From the NCBI GenBank assembly GCA_035772405.1, contig JAYKKM010000209.1, forward strand, positions 868,001 to 932,000: a DNA stretch of 64,000 bases. The letters are read 5' to 3'. Positions 11,790 to 21,790 of the stretch are shown here, piece after piece. Source of the stretch: Chrysogorgia sp. JL179-B06. Its lineage: Eukaryota; Cnidaria; Anthozoa; Scleralcyonacea; Chrysogorgiidae. The position numbers were made by a program, and so were the translations under genes. The notes under the pieces were generated by a model that saw only the letters and a list, made by a program, of their open reading frames with translations, was not told where the DNA came from and did no database searches. The first letter of the stretch is position 1, and every line of letters starts with the position of its first letter.

Positions 11790-12345
11790 GTGGTATTGAC
11801 TATTGTGCACAATGAAGGCGCAAAAGAAGGTTGACGTCTGGAAATGCATTGTCTTTCACAGTGAAAGTACACATTTGCTTGTTTCCGCATAATCGCCGTC
11901 TTTTACGTATTCTCTCATCATGTTCGAGACTACAACCAGGTCATGGGGTGGTGGTGGAATATGCCCACTCGGCTTCACGGTAGCTCCGCATCCATAGCAT
12001 GTGCTCACTTGAGCTGGGCAAAAGTAGAGTATATATATCCAAAATGCTCCAGGAGAAGGAACAGGAAATTGTTGTGGTATTTCGAAGCAGGGTTGACAAT
12101 GACTCTTGGTTGGTCGTGGCAGCATGCCTAACTGTCCCTGCGAAAGGATCTGGACTGTGTCTGACTATGTTGCTGGATGCCCGATTGTCCCTGGATCTGT
12201 TGCTGGATGCCCGATTGTCCCTGGATCTGTTGCTGGATGCCCGATTGCCCCGGATGTGTTGCTGGATGCCCGACTGCATCTGGACCTGTTGCTGGTTACC
12301 ATGATACACTGTACCCCCCTGATAAAAACCTTGCTGGATATCCAC
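11790..12345 (-). pseudogene. Gln-rich repeat plus Cys-cluster protein, broken
   Basis: Unrecognised by name. On the minus strand a repeat of about 10 residues, QSGIQQQIQG, fills 12300-12165. It is followed by FWIYILYFCPAQVSTCYGCG and PPPPHDLVVVSNMMREYV (about 12045-11890) and then, after a frame shift near 11885, by ANVYFHCERQCISRRQPSF. The Cys pairs (C-x6-C-x2-C and C-x3-C) suggest a zinc-binding fold. The CYGCG...P...NVYFHC arrangement is one I associate with uncharacterised invertebrate proteins. Indels of one base in the repeat and at 11885, plus an in-frame stop after the repeat, make it a pseudogene. No transposon termini were found around it. Confidence 0.45.
12165..12300. repeat. 30-bp minisatellite
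   Basis: About four and a half units of ttgctggatgcccgattgtc plus 10 more bases. Units 1 and 2 are identical; units 3 and 4 diverge, one being a base short. It encodes the Gln-rich repeat on the minus strand. Confidence 0.9.
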
Positions 12346-12421
12346 CCCTGCACATCTCTAATATTTTGAACCATGATGCAGATTGACAAATGGCACTATA
12401 AAATTGACTAATATAACATAA

Positions 12422-12672
12422 CACTTACGTATCCGCAATAATCCCCCTCGCTCGCCTTTTCTACCACTTCTCCCCACCCCATCCATGGTCCCCAGACCGC
12501 CGCATATTTGTATTTGTAGTCTCTGTCGATAAGATTTTGGACGTTATCTCGGTCAATATTTACTCGATTTCAATTCTGAAAACAGATTTGAAATTAACGA
12601 GTCCAAATACGTGCCCATAATATTACGCGAACGTGTATAACCTTCGTAAAAACCCATTTATGTTGTTCGTCA
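12422..12672. repeat. dispersed repeat R, copy 1
   Basis: Shares blocks with 15607-15777 and 16959-17165: gcaataatcccc, catccatgg, acgttatctcgg, caatattta and ctgaaaacagattt occur in the same order. No coding; class unknown. Confidence 0.75.
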
Positions 12673-12789
12673 GATCACCACTAGCCAATGGCCTCCTTAG
12701 CCCAAAATCCAAATATTGTCCGATTCAAACGGTTTCCCCAAAACGACTTTTTACTTCCTTATAAGGAGTTGGTGCTACCATGCTCCGCT

Positions 12790-12868
<79 letters not shown>

Positions 12869-12907
12869 ATATATATTTATATATTTATATATATATATTT
12901 ATATATT

Positions 12908-12990
<83 letters not shown>
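12790..12990. repeat. AT microsatellite
   Basis: About 200 bp of (AT)n with scattered aatata and tttata interruptions, abutting the 3' end of the SINE that follows. Confidence 0.95.
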
Positions 12991-12991
<1 letters not shown>

Positions 12992-12994
<3 letters not shown>

Positions 12995-13186
12995 AGGATT
13001 TATGGTGAAGGAAAATTTCGAGTGTTGGAATACATACATTTTAAGACCAAACCGGGACCAGTTGCGAAAAATGCAACTTAGCGGCCTTCCGGTAGGAATT
13101 GAACCCGCGACCCTGCGATTGCTAGTGCAGCGCTCTGACCACTGAGCTACGGAAGCCGTTGCCGAGAGCCTAGTCACGAGTTCTGT
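12992..13186 (-). repeat. tRNA-headed SINE, copy 1
   Basis: The minus strand has a 75-nt tRNA-like head at 13157-13083 (GGCTTCCGTAGCTCAGTGGT). It has a perfect A box TAGCTCAGTGG, B box GGTTCAATTCC, acceptor-like ends GGCTTCC/GGAAGGCC and an AGC triplet in the anticodon position. The body of about 90 bp ends in AAATCCTTTC and runs into the (AT)n tract. Position 5' of the head (CAGAACTCGTGACTAGGC) is conserved in both copies. Confidence 0.75.
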
Positions 13187-13267
13187 ATATATGGTGGTAA
13201 TGCCGGGATAAGATTCTGGGTATATTATAGGTAATATTTGGCATTTCACTCGATCAAACTACATGTT

Positions 13268-13460
13268 GAAAGGATTTATGGTGAAGGAAAATTTCGAGTG
13301 TTGCAATACATACATTAAGACCAAACTGGGACCAGTTGCGAAAAATGCAACTTAGCGGCCTTCCGGTAGGAATTGAACCCGCGACCCTGCGATTGCTAGT
13401 GCAGCGCTCTGACCACTGAGCTACGGAAGCCGTTGCCGAGAGCCTAGTCACGAGTTCTGT
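13268..13460 (-). repeat. tRNA-headed SINE, copy 2
   Basis: Same orientation and structure as copy 1, with the head at 13431-13357. The copies differ by a few bases (two missing t in the body, gttgcaat against gttggaat). The 5' side passes directly into the GATATA microsatellite. Confidence 0.75.
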
Positions 13461-14170
13461 ATATAGATATATATAGATATAGAGATATAGAGATATAGAG
13501 ATATAGAGATATAGAGATATAGAGATATATAGATATATAGAGATAGAGATATATAGATATATAGAGATAGAGATATAGAGAGATATAGATATAGAGATAT
13601 ATAGAGATATATATAGAGATATATATAGAGATATATATAGAGATATATATAGAGATATATATAGAGATATATATAGAGATATATAGAGATATATATATAG
13701 AGAGATATATATAGAGAGATATATATAGAGATATATATAGAGAGATATATATAGAGAGATATATATAGAGAGATATATATAGAGAGATATATATAGAGAG
13801 ATATATATAGAGAGATATATATAGAGAGATATATATAGAGAGATATATATAGAGAGATATATATAGAGAGATATATATAGAGAGATATATATAGAGAGAT
13901 ATATATAGAGAGATATATATAGAGAGATATATATAGAGAGATATATATAGAGAGATATATATAGAGAGATATATATAGATATATATATATAGATATATAT
14001 AGATAGAGATAGATAGATAGATAGAGATAGATAGATAGAGATATATAGATAGATAGAGATAGATAGATAGAGATAGATAGATAGAGATAGATAGAGATAG
14101 ATAGATAGAGATAGATAGATAGAGATAGATAGATAGATATAGATAGATGGATAGAGAGAGATAGATAGAT

Positions 14171-14201
<31 letters not shown>

Positions 14202-14453
14202 TAGATAGATAGATATAGATAGATATATAGATATAGATAGATATATAGATATAGATAGATATAGATAGATATAGATAGATATAGATAGATATAGATAGAC
14301 ATAGATAGACATAGATAGATATAGATAGATAGAGATATAGAGATATATAGATATATATATATATAGATAAATATATATATATATAGATAAAATATATATA
14401 TAGATAAATATCTATAGATAAATATATATATAGATAAATATATATATAGATAA

Positions 14454-14480
<27 letters not shown>
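13456..14480. repeat. GATA/TATAGA compound microsatellite
   Basis: About 1 kb of shifting units: agatat, agagatatatat, gatagata, then aaatatatatatagat. Long open frames of Ile, Tyr, Leu and Ser on the minus strand are a by-product of the repeat. Confidence 0.97.
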
Positions 14481-14487
<7 letters not shown>

Positions 14488-14560
14488 GATAAATGTGTTG
14501 ATAACTAGTATCGAGTACAAAATCATACGGGTAGAGTGCTCAATGGCGAAGCAGAGCGAT

Positions 14561-14709
14561 ATAATATGAAAACACAAGTTTGAGTTACTTCATAAGAACT
14601 TTATTCACGACAAATTTGTTTCGTACAGATGCAACATTCACCTGTACGAAACAAATTTGTCGTGAATAAAGATCTTATGAAGTAACTCAAACTTGTGTTT
14701 TCATATTAT
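14561..14709. repeat. 149-bp palindrome, 68-bp arms
   Basis: Arms 14561-14628 and 14642-14709 match almost perfectly around a 13-base loop (atgcaacattcac). Only the aactttatt/aataaagat part differs. Likely a foldback or MITE insertion. Confidence 0.92.
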
Positions 14710-14770
14710 ATATATATATATATAAGTATGATTTCTAGTGATGTGAGAGTCGCCAGTGGCTACGCGAGGG

Positions 14771-14943
14771 GAAGGCTAAAAGGGATGACTCAAAAGGTTT
14801 TAGTTAGGTTATGGATAGCTACGGTTAGGGCTAGGTTTAAGGTTAGGATCATGGTTAGGGTTAGGATTAGGATTGAGATTAGGGTTAGGATTAGTAGTTC
14901 TAAAAAATGTGAAGGTCCTTTTGAGTCATCCCTTTTAGCCTTC
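14771..14943. repeat. foldback with telomere-like core
   Basis: Perfect 27-bp inverted arms (14771-14797, 14917-14943) containing aaaagggatgactcaaaagg enclose a core of degenerate TTAGGG-type repeats (ggttaggg, ggttaggatt). Confidence 0.85.
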
Positions 14944-14957
14944 ACCGCTACGCGATG

Positions 14958-15606
14958 ACTGTCGTCTCAGAGTTACTGGCTATAGTCAGCCAATCGGAAC
15001 TCGTTTAAGCTCAGAAATTATACTAAGGACAATTAGTAAATATCGATCATCACCTATCAATAATCCGCGATTCTTATTGGTCAATCGAGAAAGATTCATT
15101 TAGAATGGCTTCTATGGTCAAGGACGTTTATAGTTAATGAACGTTATTAGAAAAATAGTTACTAAAATAATTAGATTATTCATATTAATTATTATCGGCT
15201 CGTAGAAAAAGAGGGCTAGTTGTGTAATTGTTAAATAAATAGATATCGAGTAGCGTAGCTAATCAGATTATATGAGCATTTGCATTAGTACTGTAGGTAA
15301 AAACAATTATATCATTTAGATTTCTATGAGATGATTCAATATCATGAAAATTCCGAGTACATCGGCTAATTGTTATAGTTATTGAATGCGATTTCACAAG
15401 CAGGTTTTTCCCACTCAAATGTGAAATTCTTTCATTTTCAATTGTGTCATTAGGTGATTTGGCGCCTAGTAGTGATCCTGATTATCACAAAACTAATCGA
15501 GGATACTCTGAAAATGTTGTCAACGTAGCAAGAAACGTTGATTCCAGAGCGAGGTCTCCCAGTGACCTAAGCAAGAGAATCCATGGTAAATATATTCCTT
15601 ACTAGA
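14958..15606. other. no recognisable gene
   Basis: AT-rich DNA with no supported coding, RNA gene or repeat boundary. Confidence 0.4.
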
Positions 15607-15777
15607 AATACGTGTACGCAATAATCCCCTCGCCCGCCTTTTCTATCCCCCCCGGGAACTCCCCATCCATGGTGTCCAGACCTCGCACGCCGTGGTCGTG
15701 TATTTGCAAAAATTCACAATTTGCAAAAGCCCGTTTCGTCGAAGAAATGTTTGAACGTTATCTCGGCCAATATTTAA

Positions 15778-16958
15778 AGTGCACCTAACCCCAAAATGTT
15801 TTTTTATCGATATCAAATATCGGTGCGATTTACAGCATTTCAGTGAAAACATTTTTCAATTTAGGCAAATCGTTCGATTTTTATGGCCTTTTGAATTTAG
15901 TTGTTGATGGCCCAGCGCCGTCATGATTTTTGACAACCAGGAGCCTGGATCTAGCACGTTTTCTGACGTCACGCAAGGTAGTCACAAAGATGCAATCTAA
16001 ACAGACTCACTATTCGTCTATTCCTGGGACTTCTCGACTGGTTTGTTTGAGTCTTTAGGCGCTACAGCATGAATGGTTGGGTATACACAAATCCCGAGAT
16101 CACCGCTCTTTAATTTCGGATAATTTGGCTTCGTTTGGACAGGCAAGATGGAAAACCTTCGCTCGTAATCTTCGGGCATTTATCATGATTCAAGTGAGCT
16201 GAACATATAGTCGAAGCATTTCGAAGGTTCGAAGACCCGTTTTGCCTTCGCGAAGTCAACCCAGGTTCTCTTTCTTTTCTTTGCTAGGTTAATCGTGGTC
16301 GAAATATTTATTTTCAACGTTTGACTTTGCCCAGCAGCGTGCGAAGATATGTTCTTACCGCATGTTGTGTAAATATCTGATGTCGGGTTCGGACTAGCGA
16401 GAGATTGACATGAAACAGTGTGGCACGAAAATTTGATGTGGGCGCTGATCATAAACCGGAATATTTTTAAATGGCCTTACTAAAGTCACTGGTAAACCTC
16501 TATTATCCATCTCAAGCTGGGTCAACAATGCTCAAGGCTGATTAACAAGCAAAAGTCGAGAAAGTATAGACGGGTTCTGCAATCTAACAAAATATTTTTT
16601 GTGATAAGGAATAGTGTGAAGAATTATACCTGAACATAGGCACAATTTATTCATGCAATTGACAGCTACACAACTGTTAACCATCTTTTCACTATCAGCA
16701 AACGAACGCAGTATATCAATGTAGACAGGCCGAATATGTTTATCTAGACCACGAGTACCTTGCATGACGTCACAAAATTTACTCGTTCCAGACTCCTCGT
16801 AGCCACGTAAGTGGTCCATCAAAAAGCGCCTTTTGCCATCTTTAAACTGCCATAAAAATCGGAGGATTTTAAGAAATTCATTTTTGTTTTCGCAGAAATA
16901 CTAGAAATCATATAAAAATTTTATATCGCTAAAAAAACATTTTGGGGTTAGGTGCACT
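15778..16958 (-). mobile_element. TTAA transposon with THAP coding (element B)
   Basis: The body of 1,181 bp has TIRs starting AGTGCACCTAACCCCAAAAT at both ends and TTAA at 15774-15777 and 16959-16962. Copy 3 of repeat R (near 17105) carries caatatTTAAccg, an unoccupied equivalent site. Inside, only THAP-type coding on the minus strand is visible and no transposase, so it is probably mobilised in trans. The TTAA target and the similarity of its ends to element D (48836-50258) place it with piggyBac-like elements. Confidence 0.85.
16030..16684 (-). pseudogene. THAP zinc-finger protein remnant in element B
   Basis: A THAP domain is a C2CH DNA-binding finger common in transposase N-termini. From ATG 16684 the minus strand reads MVNSCVAVNCMNK and SGIILHTIPYHKK (the C-x4-C pair and the conserved His-Pro). 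About 300 bp later it reads KKRKRTWVDFAKAKRVFEPS (the invariant Trp and F-x-PS). Another frame then has CSAH (16207 region) and, in a third frame, PEDYERRFSILPVQ and CVYPTIH, the usual THAP C-terminal end. Several frame breaks, or an unrecognised intron plus indels, separate the pieces. No further domain is seen. Confidence 0.6.
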
Positions 16959-17084
16959 TTAACCGATTTAAACTCTGAAAACAGATTTGGAATTAGCAAG
17001 TCAACATACATAACGTACCTTCGTAAAAACGGTTTATGTTCTTATAAATTAGTCGGCTATAAGCCGGCACTTCGTCGTATATTA

Positions 17085-17165
17085 TTTTGAACGTTATCTC
17101 GATCAATATTTAACCGTTTTCAATTCTGAAAATAGATTTGGAATTAGCGAGTCAAAATACATATT
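17085..17165. repeat. dispersed repeat R, copy 3 (partial)
   Basis: Contains acgttatctcgatcaatat, ttaaccgttttcaattctg and agatttggaattagcgagtc. Serves as the empty-site counterpart of element B. Confidence 0.8.
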
Positions 17166-17629
17166 CGGATTTCTATTTCCTCAATTTCTATTTTCTCTTT
17201 TTGAAAAAAACACACACATACCCACCCTGCCAAGCATCCTGTGATAAGGGACTAAACGCCGGTCGATATTAGCACCCTCGCCCTCAGGCCTTCGGCCGGC
17301 GCTTCGCGTTAAGTTACAAATCACATCAAGTATTTACTAGATATTCTCATAAAAACGTTCGCACAAATATAAACACACATATTCCATTCCTATATACGGT
17401 CATGCCCGTATAGACTGTTTCATAAAGATGGCTGACAGCATGGCAACACTATAGATTGTTTTATACGTCATATCCGCCGTGTTGATGTATACCTCAACAA
17501 TAGAATTTTAAAAGTGTGAGGTACAAAAGTGTGAGTTATACAAAAGTGTGAGTTGTACAAAAACTTGAAAAGGAATAAAAGTGCATATAAGCTAATAATA
17601 AAAACTAAAAATAACAAAAAACTTGGAAA
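17166..17629. other. no gene; short tandem motif
   Basis: Mostly featureless. At 17507-17565 the string acaaaagtgtgagtt repeats three times with small spacers. Confidence 0.5.
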
Positions 17630-17854
17630 TTAAATAAAAGAAAAACGTTCGTTAAGACCAAGAGGATGTGTGGTGTCAAGTTTAAAAATGAGACGCTTCT
17701 CTTGCAGTTTGCGGTTATCGTTACCACCTGGGAAAGATGGCACTGACTTCAAGTTTTTGTTTCTTACTGCTTTATTATCGCCTAATCCCCTCCGCCTCAG
17801 TCTGTTTGCTGATCTACTGTAAAATAGCAAATGATTTAACTTTTCGCATCTCAT
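17630..17854 (-). pseudogene. possible Penelope-like element C-terminus
   Basis: The minus frame ends NRKLQEKRLIFKLDTTHPLG followed by LNERFSF. This resembles the end of GIY-YIG endonuclease domains in Penelope-like retroelements, where R-x-x-E...L-x-T...P-x-GLN is typical. The catalytic GIY-YIG core is not present upstream, so only the tail remains. Alternative: chance similarity in an unrelated protein. Confidence 0.4.
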
Positions 17855-18117
17855 TAATTATCAGTTTGTTTATCTCCCGTGCATTCGATTGGCTACTTTC
17901 TACTTGTGACAACAACATATAGTATATATTAAGTAATACCATGATCAACTCGGTTTCTATTGTTCTCACCGGGTGATTTAATCGGTAAATTCTCCAGAAT
18001 AGGGAAAATTACTCTAATTTTTTTCCAAAATGGGGAAAATTAGAAATTTTCCCTAATTTGTATGCATGAGTATCATCCAAACATTTAATCAGTAATTTCC
18101 CTCATATCATGGTATTG

Positions 18118-18345
18118 CTTATAAAAAATGAGAGGCAATTGCGGGAAAGCGAGCTGGAATTAAGAAGAATAGAGCAAGAGAATGAAGCCAAGAAGCAAGG
18201 AAATGAAGAAACGCGACACAATGATTTAATGCAGATGATGCAGTTGCAAAATCAACAAATGCAGCAAATGCAAATGAACTTCGTCCAAAGCCAAGCTCAA
18301 CAGGGCCAATTGTTCATGACCCTGATTGAGAAACTGTCGAAATAA
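18118..18345 (+). pseudogene. inverted C-terminal half of a Myb/SANT-like protein
   Basis: Plus strand: NERQLRESELELRRIEQENE, then a Gln/Met-rich coil (MQLQNQQMQQMQMNFVQSQA) ending LFMTLIEKLSK with TAA at 18343-18345. This is the usual C-terminus of the protein whose N-terminal half lies directly beside it on the opposite strand (18828-18350). The two halves meet stop-to-middle at about 18346, which implies a local inversion of some 230 bp. Confidence 0.65.
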
Positions 18346-18349
18346 TACT

Positions 18350-18828
18350 AAGTTTATTGCCTCAGACCCTTTACTTCTGTGTTTTACTTTCTTGTTCTTG
18401 TCATCCCCAACCGTGTCAGCTTTTCTCTTCTGGGTTTCCCTGAGTGTTTCCATTGCCTTCAGTCTCATATCCATTGCATTTTCTTTATCCACTTGTTCTT
18501 TTCTCTTCTTCTCAACTGTCTCGTTCAAGTGCTCCTCAGACTCAAGAATTTCCTCCAAAAGTGTATCCAGTTCAGACATTTCTGGTGAAATTCCTGAGCC
18601 ACGTTCCTCTGAAGCTATTCTTTTCTTGCATTTTTCTTTCAATAGCTTGAACCGGTCACGAACAGAGCGCTGTATAACTGAAAACTTTGGTTCTGCCAAC
18701 TTGTTCAAGTTTTCAGCAATCGTATTCCACAACTGTCCTTTATGGCTTGTTCTAGGCTTTGCTGTATAAGGCTCCACCACAAGTATCTCTCGACATAGCA
18801 TAACATCATGAAGGTTTGTCCACTCCAT
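18350..18828 (-). pseudogene. Myb/SANT-like DNA-binding protein, N-terminal half
   Basis: From ATG 18828: WTNLHDVMLCREILVVEPY, WNTIAENLNKL, FSVIQRSVRDRFKLLKEK, then SGISPEMSELDTLLEEILE and a Lys/Glu-rich coil to GSEAIN. The tryptophans and the RSVRDR helix fit a Myb/SANT-like domain of the kind repeated in cnidarian genomes and in PIF/Harbinger partner proteins. The frame then runs into antisense of the inverted C-terminal segment, so the translation beyond GSEAIN is not real. The start may be an internal exon boundary (tag precedes ATG). Confidence 0.65.
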
Positions 18829-19189
18829 CTATATATAAAAATGTATACAAAATATAGGTCAGGAGTAGTCAATACACAAATCCCAAGTGCCAAATAAAAC
18901 AAAATTTACGAGAAAAACGACCTTAAAGACTATGCTGGCACGTCAATGACATATTAAAGAAACGCACACCATATTTACCTCTTAAAATTATTGTAACGCT
19001 GCTTCAAAATCCTCACTTTTGCTTCACGTTTTATCTACGACGCCAAAACTCTTGTTTTGAAGTTCTCGACGCTGTGGACGACGAGCGACTTGAGAGCCAC
19101 GCATGCGCACTTCAAAAAATATTGCAAATTTACTTCCGGTCGCCGTCCTAGATTCTTGAAGTCGTAGATCTTAAGCTATCTAATGTTTT
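18829..19189. other. no recognisable gene
   Basis: Possible upstream sequence of the Myb/SANT gene. No motif seen. Confidence 0.4.
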
Positions 19190-19376
19190 GCTCAAAGTAC
19201 CTTGAAATCTTCTTTCTTGGTCGCCGGTAAACGTTCAAACACAACGAACGCTATCCCAGTTAGTTGAGTCAGTAGCCTCTTCAATTTGTTGTCATCTTTC
19301 CAACCATTGGCGATGGCACAGACTTCGAACTTGCGAAGCCATAGATCGAAATCCCCATCTCCAAAAACCTCCGTTC
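19190..19376 (-). pseudogene. retrotransposon gag-like fragment
   Basis: The minus strand reads VFGDGDFDLWLRKFEVCAIA, then NGWKDDNKLKRLLTQLTGIA and FERLPATKKEDFKVL before a stop. The W-L-x-x-F...A-x-x-NGW...L-x-x-L pattern is that of Ty3/gypsy-type gag capsid regions. No protease or polymerase follows. Confidence 0.55.
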
Positions 19377-19741
19377 ACGCAAGCGTTGCTTTTGCTTTTA
19401 CCAAATGTAACAATCGACAATATGTGCGTTTACAACTTTATTTATATTCTTCTAACTCTTACAACATTCCTGCAATCTTCTATATCTCGTCTCTATTTCG
19501 GTCCTTAATCAATCACTCATCTACAATTACTATTAATCCCTTTAATCTGTTAAAACACGTTATTAAACATTACAAACTCAATGGCTTGCTTCTGGTCCAC
19601 ATTTCCATCAAAACCACAGTTCTGGATATTCTGTATTTGAAATAAGTATTTGAATTTGAAGTATAGACTCTTGTTGTGGTTTCTTTAACAGAAATATACA
19701 GAATGAATCGAGAGTCTAAAACATATAATGCTGATAACCAA
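19377..19741. other. no recognisable gene
   Basis: T-rich; a 119-codon plus frame across 19286-19645 is antisense to the gag fragment at its start and has no motif of its own. Confidence 0.4.
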
Positions 19742-21790
19742 ACAATAGCATTGAATTGAATTTGAATTTTATTAAAAATAACTTGAATGGCAAAATTGTA
19801 TAACAATTTTGAAAAACATAAGTTAAAAATTACATTGCAAATTTAACACTAATCTAGCAAATGGTACAATAAGATATATAAAAGGTATAAAAATTAGAGA
19901 ACAAATGTTAAAAACTTATCATCACAGCACATCCCACTTTTGGATACAGTATGGTAAAAAACTATTTTTGAATCTATTCGTCCAACATTTGAGCATAGGA
20001 ATTGTTCTAGCATTTCTAAGGGAATAATGGCATTCGGAGAAGTTAGGTATCAAGTCGTTCAATTTACTGTTTTTATCCAAAATTGACTTATAGAAATATT
20101 TAGTGAGCAATTCTCTTCTGTCGTTCAAGGTATCGATATTAATTTGTTCCAAGGCATTATCATAGGACGTATGCGGAATTATTATCTTCACAGCTCTACA
20201 TTGGATGTCCTCAAGCTGTTTCCTTAGCTCCAGGGTAAGCTGGACACGCATATTCAAGTAATGGACGAATAAAAGAACAATAAACAATACAGAGATCTTT
20301 TGTGGGTACTCTACTTGTACGAAGTGCGTAAAGTCGTTTACTGGCTTTGGAACAAACGTGTTCAATATGACAAGACCACTTCAAATCTGATGACAAATTA
20401 ACTCCTAAGAGTTTAATGGTTTGTACATGTTCAATCGGTTGATTGTTAGCTGTCAGAGGATCGAGCAATGGTTGGGACTTTGAGAAGGATATCCTAAATT
20501 TTTGTTTTTTTCACGTTTAGCCGCATGTTGTTCAAAGTTGTCCACTGGCTAATATAGTCCATCTCTTTCTGCAAAGACGTATTCTGGTTGAAAGAAACAA
20601 TTTCAGAAACAGTGCAGTCATCGATATACTTATACATAGGCAGTGTGGGTGTTAGATCATTAATCATGACTAGAAAAAAAAGAGGACCTAATCTTGTCCC
20701 TTGAGTTACTCCGGCATCAAGATTTGAAGGGACCAAGTTTTATGCGCTGCTGACGATTTTGCAAGAATTCCGCACACCAATTCAAAAGAATTGGCGGGAC
20801 ATGGAGTACTCGGAGTTTCTCGATAAGGATATTGTGATCTATCCTGTCAAACGCCTTTGAAAAATCAATTAAACAGGAACGGACAAACGTCTTTGGAGTT
20901 TCAGTGGCAGAAAGCCATAGATGGATTAGACGAATAAGAGCATGCGTGGTAGAAGAACCTCTGATTCCACCAAACTGATAAGGGTCTAACTGTGGCATAA
21001 TTATTAAGGACAACCACTTAAAAACAAAACCTTCGAGCACTTTACCCAAAACAGCTGTCAAAGAAATTGGGCGTAGATCACTGTCCACAGATTGCGGTTT
21101 GGGAATCTTCAGTAGCGGTAAAACATTTGCGCATTTCCAGAGTGGAGGAATGCTACTCTGACTGATTGATGAATTGAAGATTGGACATATGGGATTGCTA
21201 ATAACTGAGGAAAGGTTTTTCAAGAGCCAGTTAGGGATTTCGTCCAGGCCGTTCGATTTACATTCTTTAATCGACAGGAGAGCTTGTTCAACAGCTTGGG
21301 GTTTGATGATATACTCCTCATTAATATGGGGAACAGGAACTGGTGTATACATCAGCGGTGGAATCTCATCAGCAACTTTACTAAAAGAATCGCTGATTAC
21401 TTCTACTAGATCTAAACCTCTAGTAATAGAACCATCCACAGTCATGCTAGAAAATGTTTTTGTTTTCGAAAGGCCAGACATTTGTTTGATACTATCCCAC
21501 CACTTTTTAGGATTGGATTCTTTCAATTTACTAACACAATTTTGGTAGTAACGTTGACGTGTCGATTTGCAAAGTTTAATAACTTTGTTGTGATAAAAAT
21601 TATACTCGTGTTGGCGACCACTAATCCATGCATGTGTTTAGCAATGGTTTCCTTAATAACAGGAGTCATCCACGGTTTATCAGCAGGGTGACATTTAACT
21701 TGACGAACTTTTCTTCACATACCTTACAAACTAAGCTTTTCCACAGCTCATTTACATCTTGAATTCATCAAGACAGTGTCAAAGGTCATC
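19742..21790 (-). pseudogene. 5'-truncated CR1/L2-like LINE (RT domain)
   Basis: The minus strand carries the linker (KPWMTP, QHEYNFYHNKVIKLCKSTRQ, KKWWDSIKQMSGL) and then a full RT. It has DEIPNWLLKNLSSVI, DLRPISLTAVLGKVLE, motif A LIDFSKAFDRIDHN, motif B GVTQGTRLGPLFFL, motif C YIDD (near 20625), and IKLLGVNLSSDLKW and NRFKNSFLPYCIQKW at the end (19922). Frame shifts occur near 21640, 21690, 20730, 20480 and 20340. No endonuclease precedes it, so insertion was 5'-truncated at about 21790. The tail (minus) is an A-rich ttcaaattcaattcaat repeat at about 19765. Confidence 0.88.

Larger units (their letters stand above)
15607..17065. repeat. dispersed repeat R, copy 2, split by a transposon
   Basis: 15607-15777 and 16959-17065 together form one copy of repeat R. 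The 1,181-bp TTAA element sits between acgttatctcggccaatat and ccgatttaaactctg, exactly where copies 1 and 3 are uninterrupted. Confidence 0.85.

Noticed and set aside
12165..12300. CRISPR array
   Set aside because: Units are contiguous 30-mers without spacers in eukaryotic DNA: a minisatellite.
13083..13157. Functional tRNA-Ala gene
   Set aside because: Both pol III boxes fit, but the anticodon stem is imperfect with an 8-base loop, and the unit is repeated with the same 3' body, as in a SINE.
13083..13431. Minus-strand peptide SVAQWSERCTSNRRVAGSIP
   Set aside because: It is the chance translation of the tRNA-like SINE head, a frequent false annotation.
13254..14577. Long minus-strand frames of 284-377 codons rich in Ile, Tyr, Leu, Ser
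   Set aside because: They are translations of the GATA/TATAGA microsatellite; all frames stay open because the unit lacks stops.
14820..14900. Telomere or chromosome end
   Set aside because: Repeats are degenerate, under 100 bp, and enclosed by inverted arms.
18326..18769. 147-codon plus-strand ORF
   Set aside because: Antisense shadow of the Myb/SANT-like coding.
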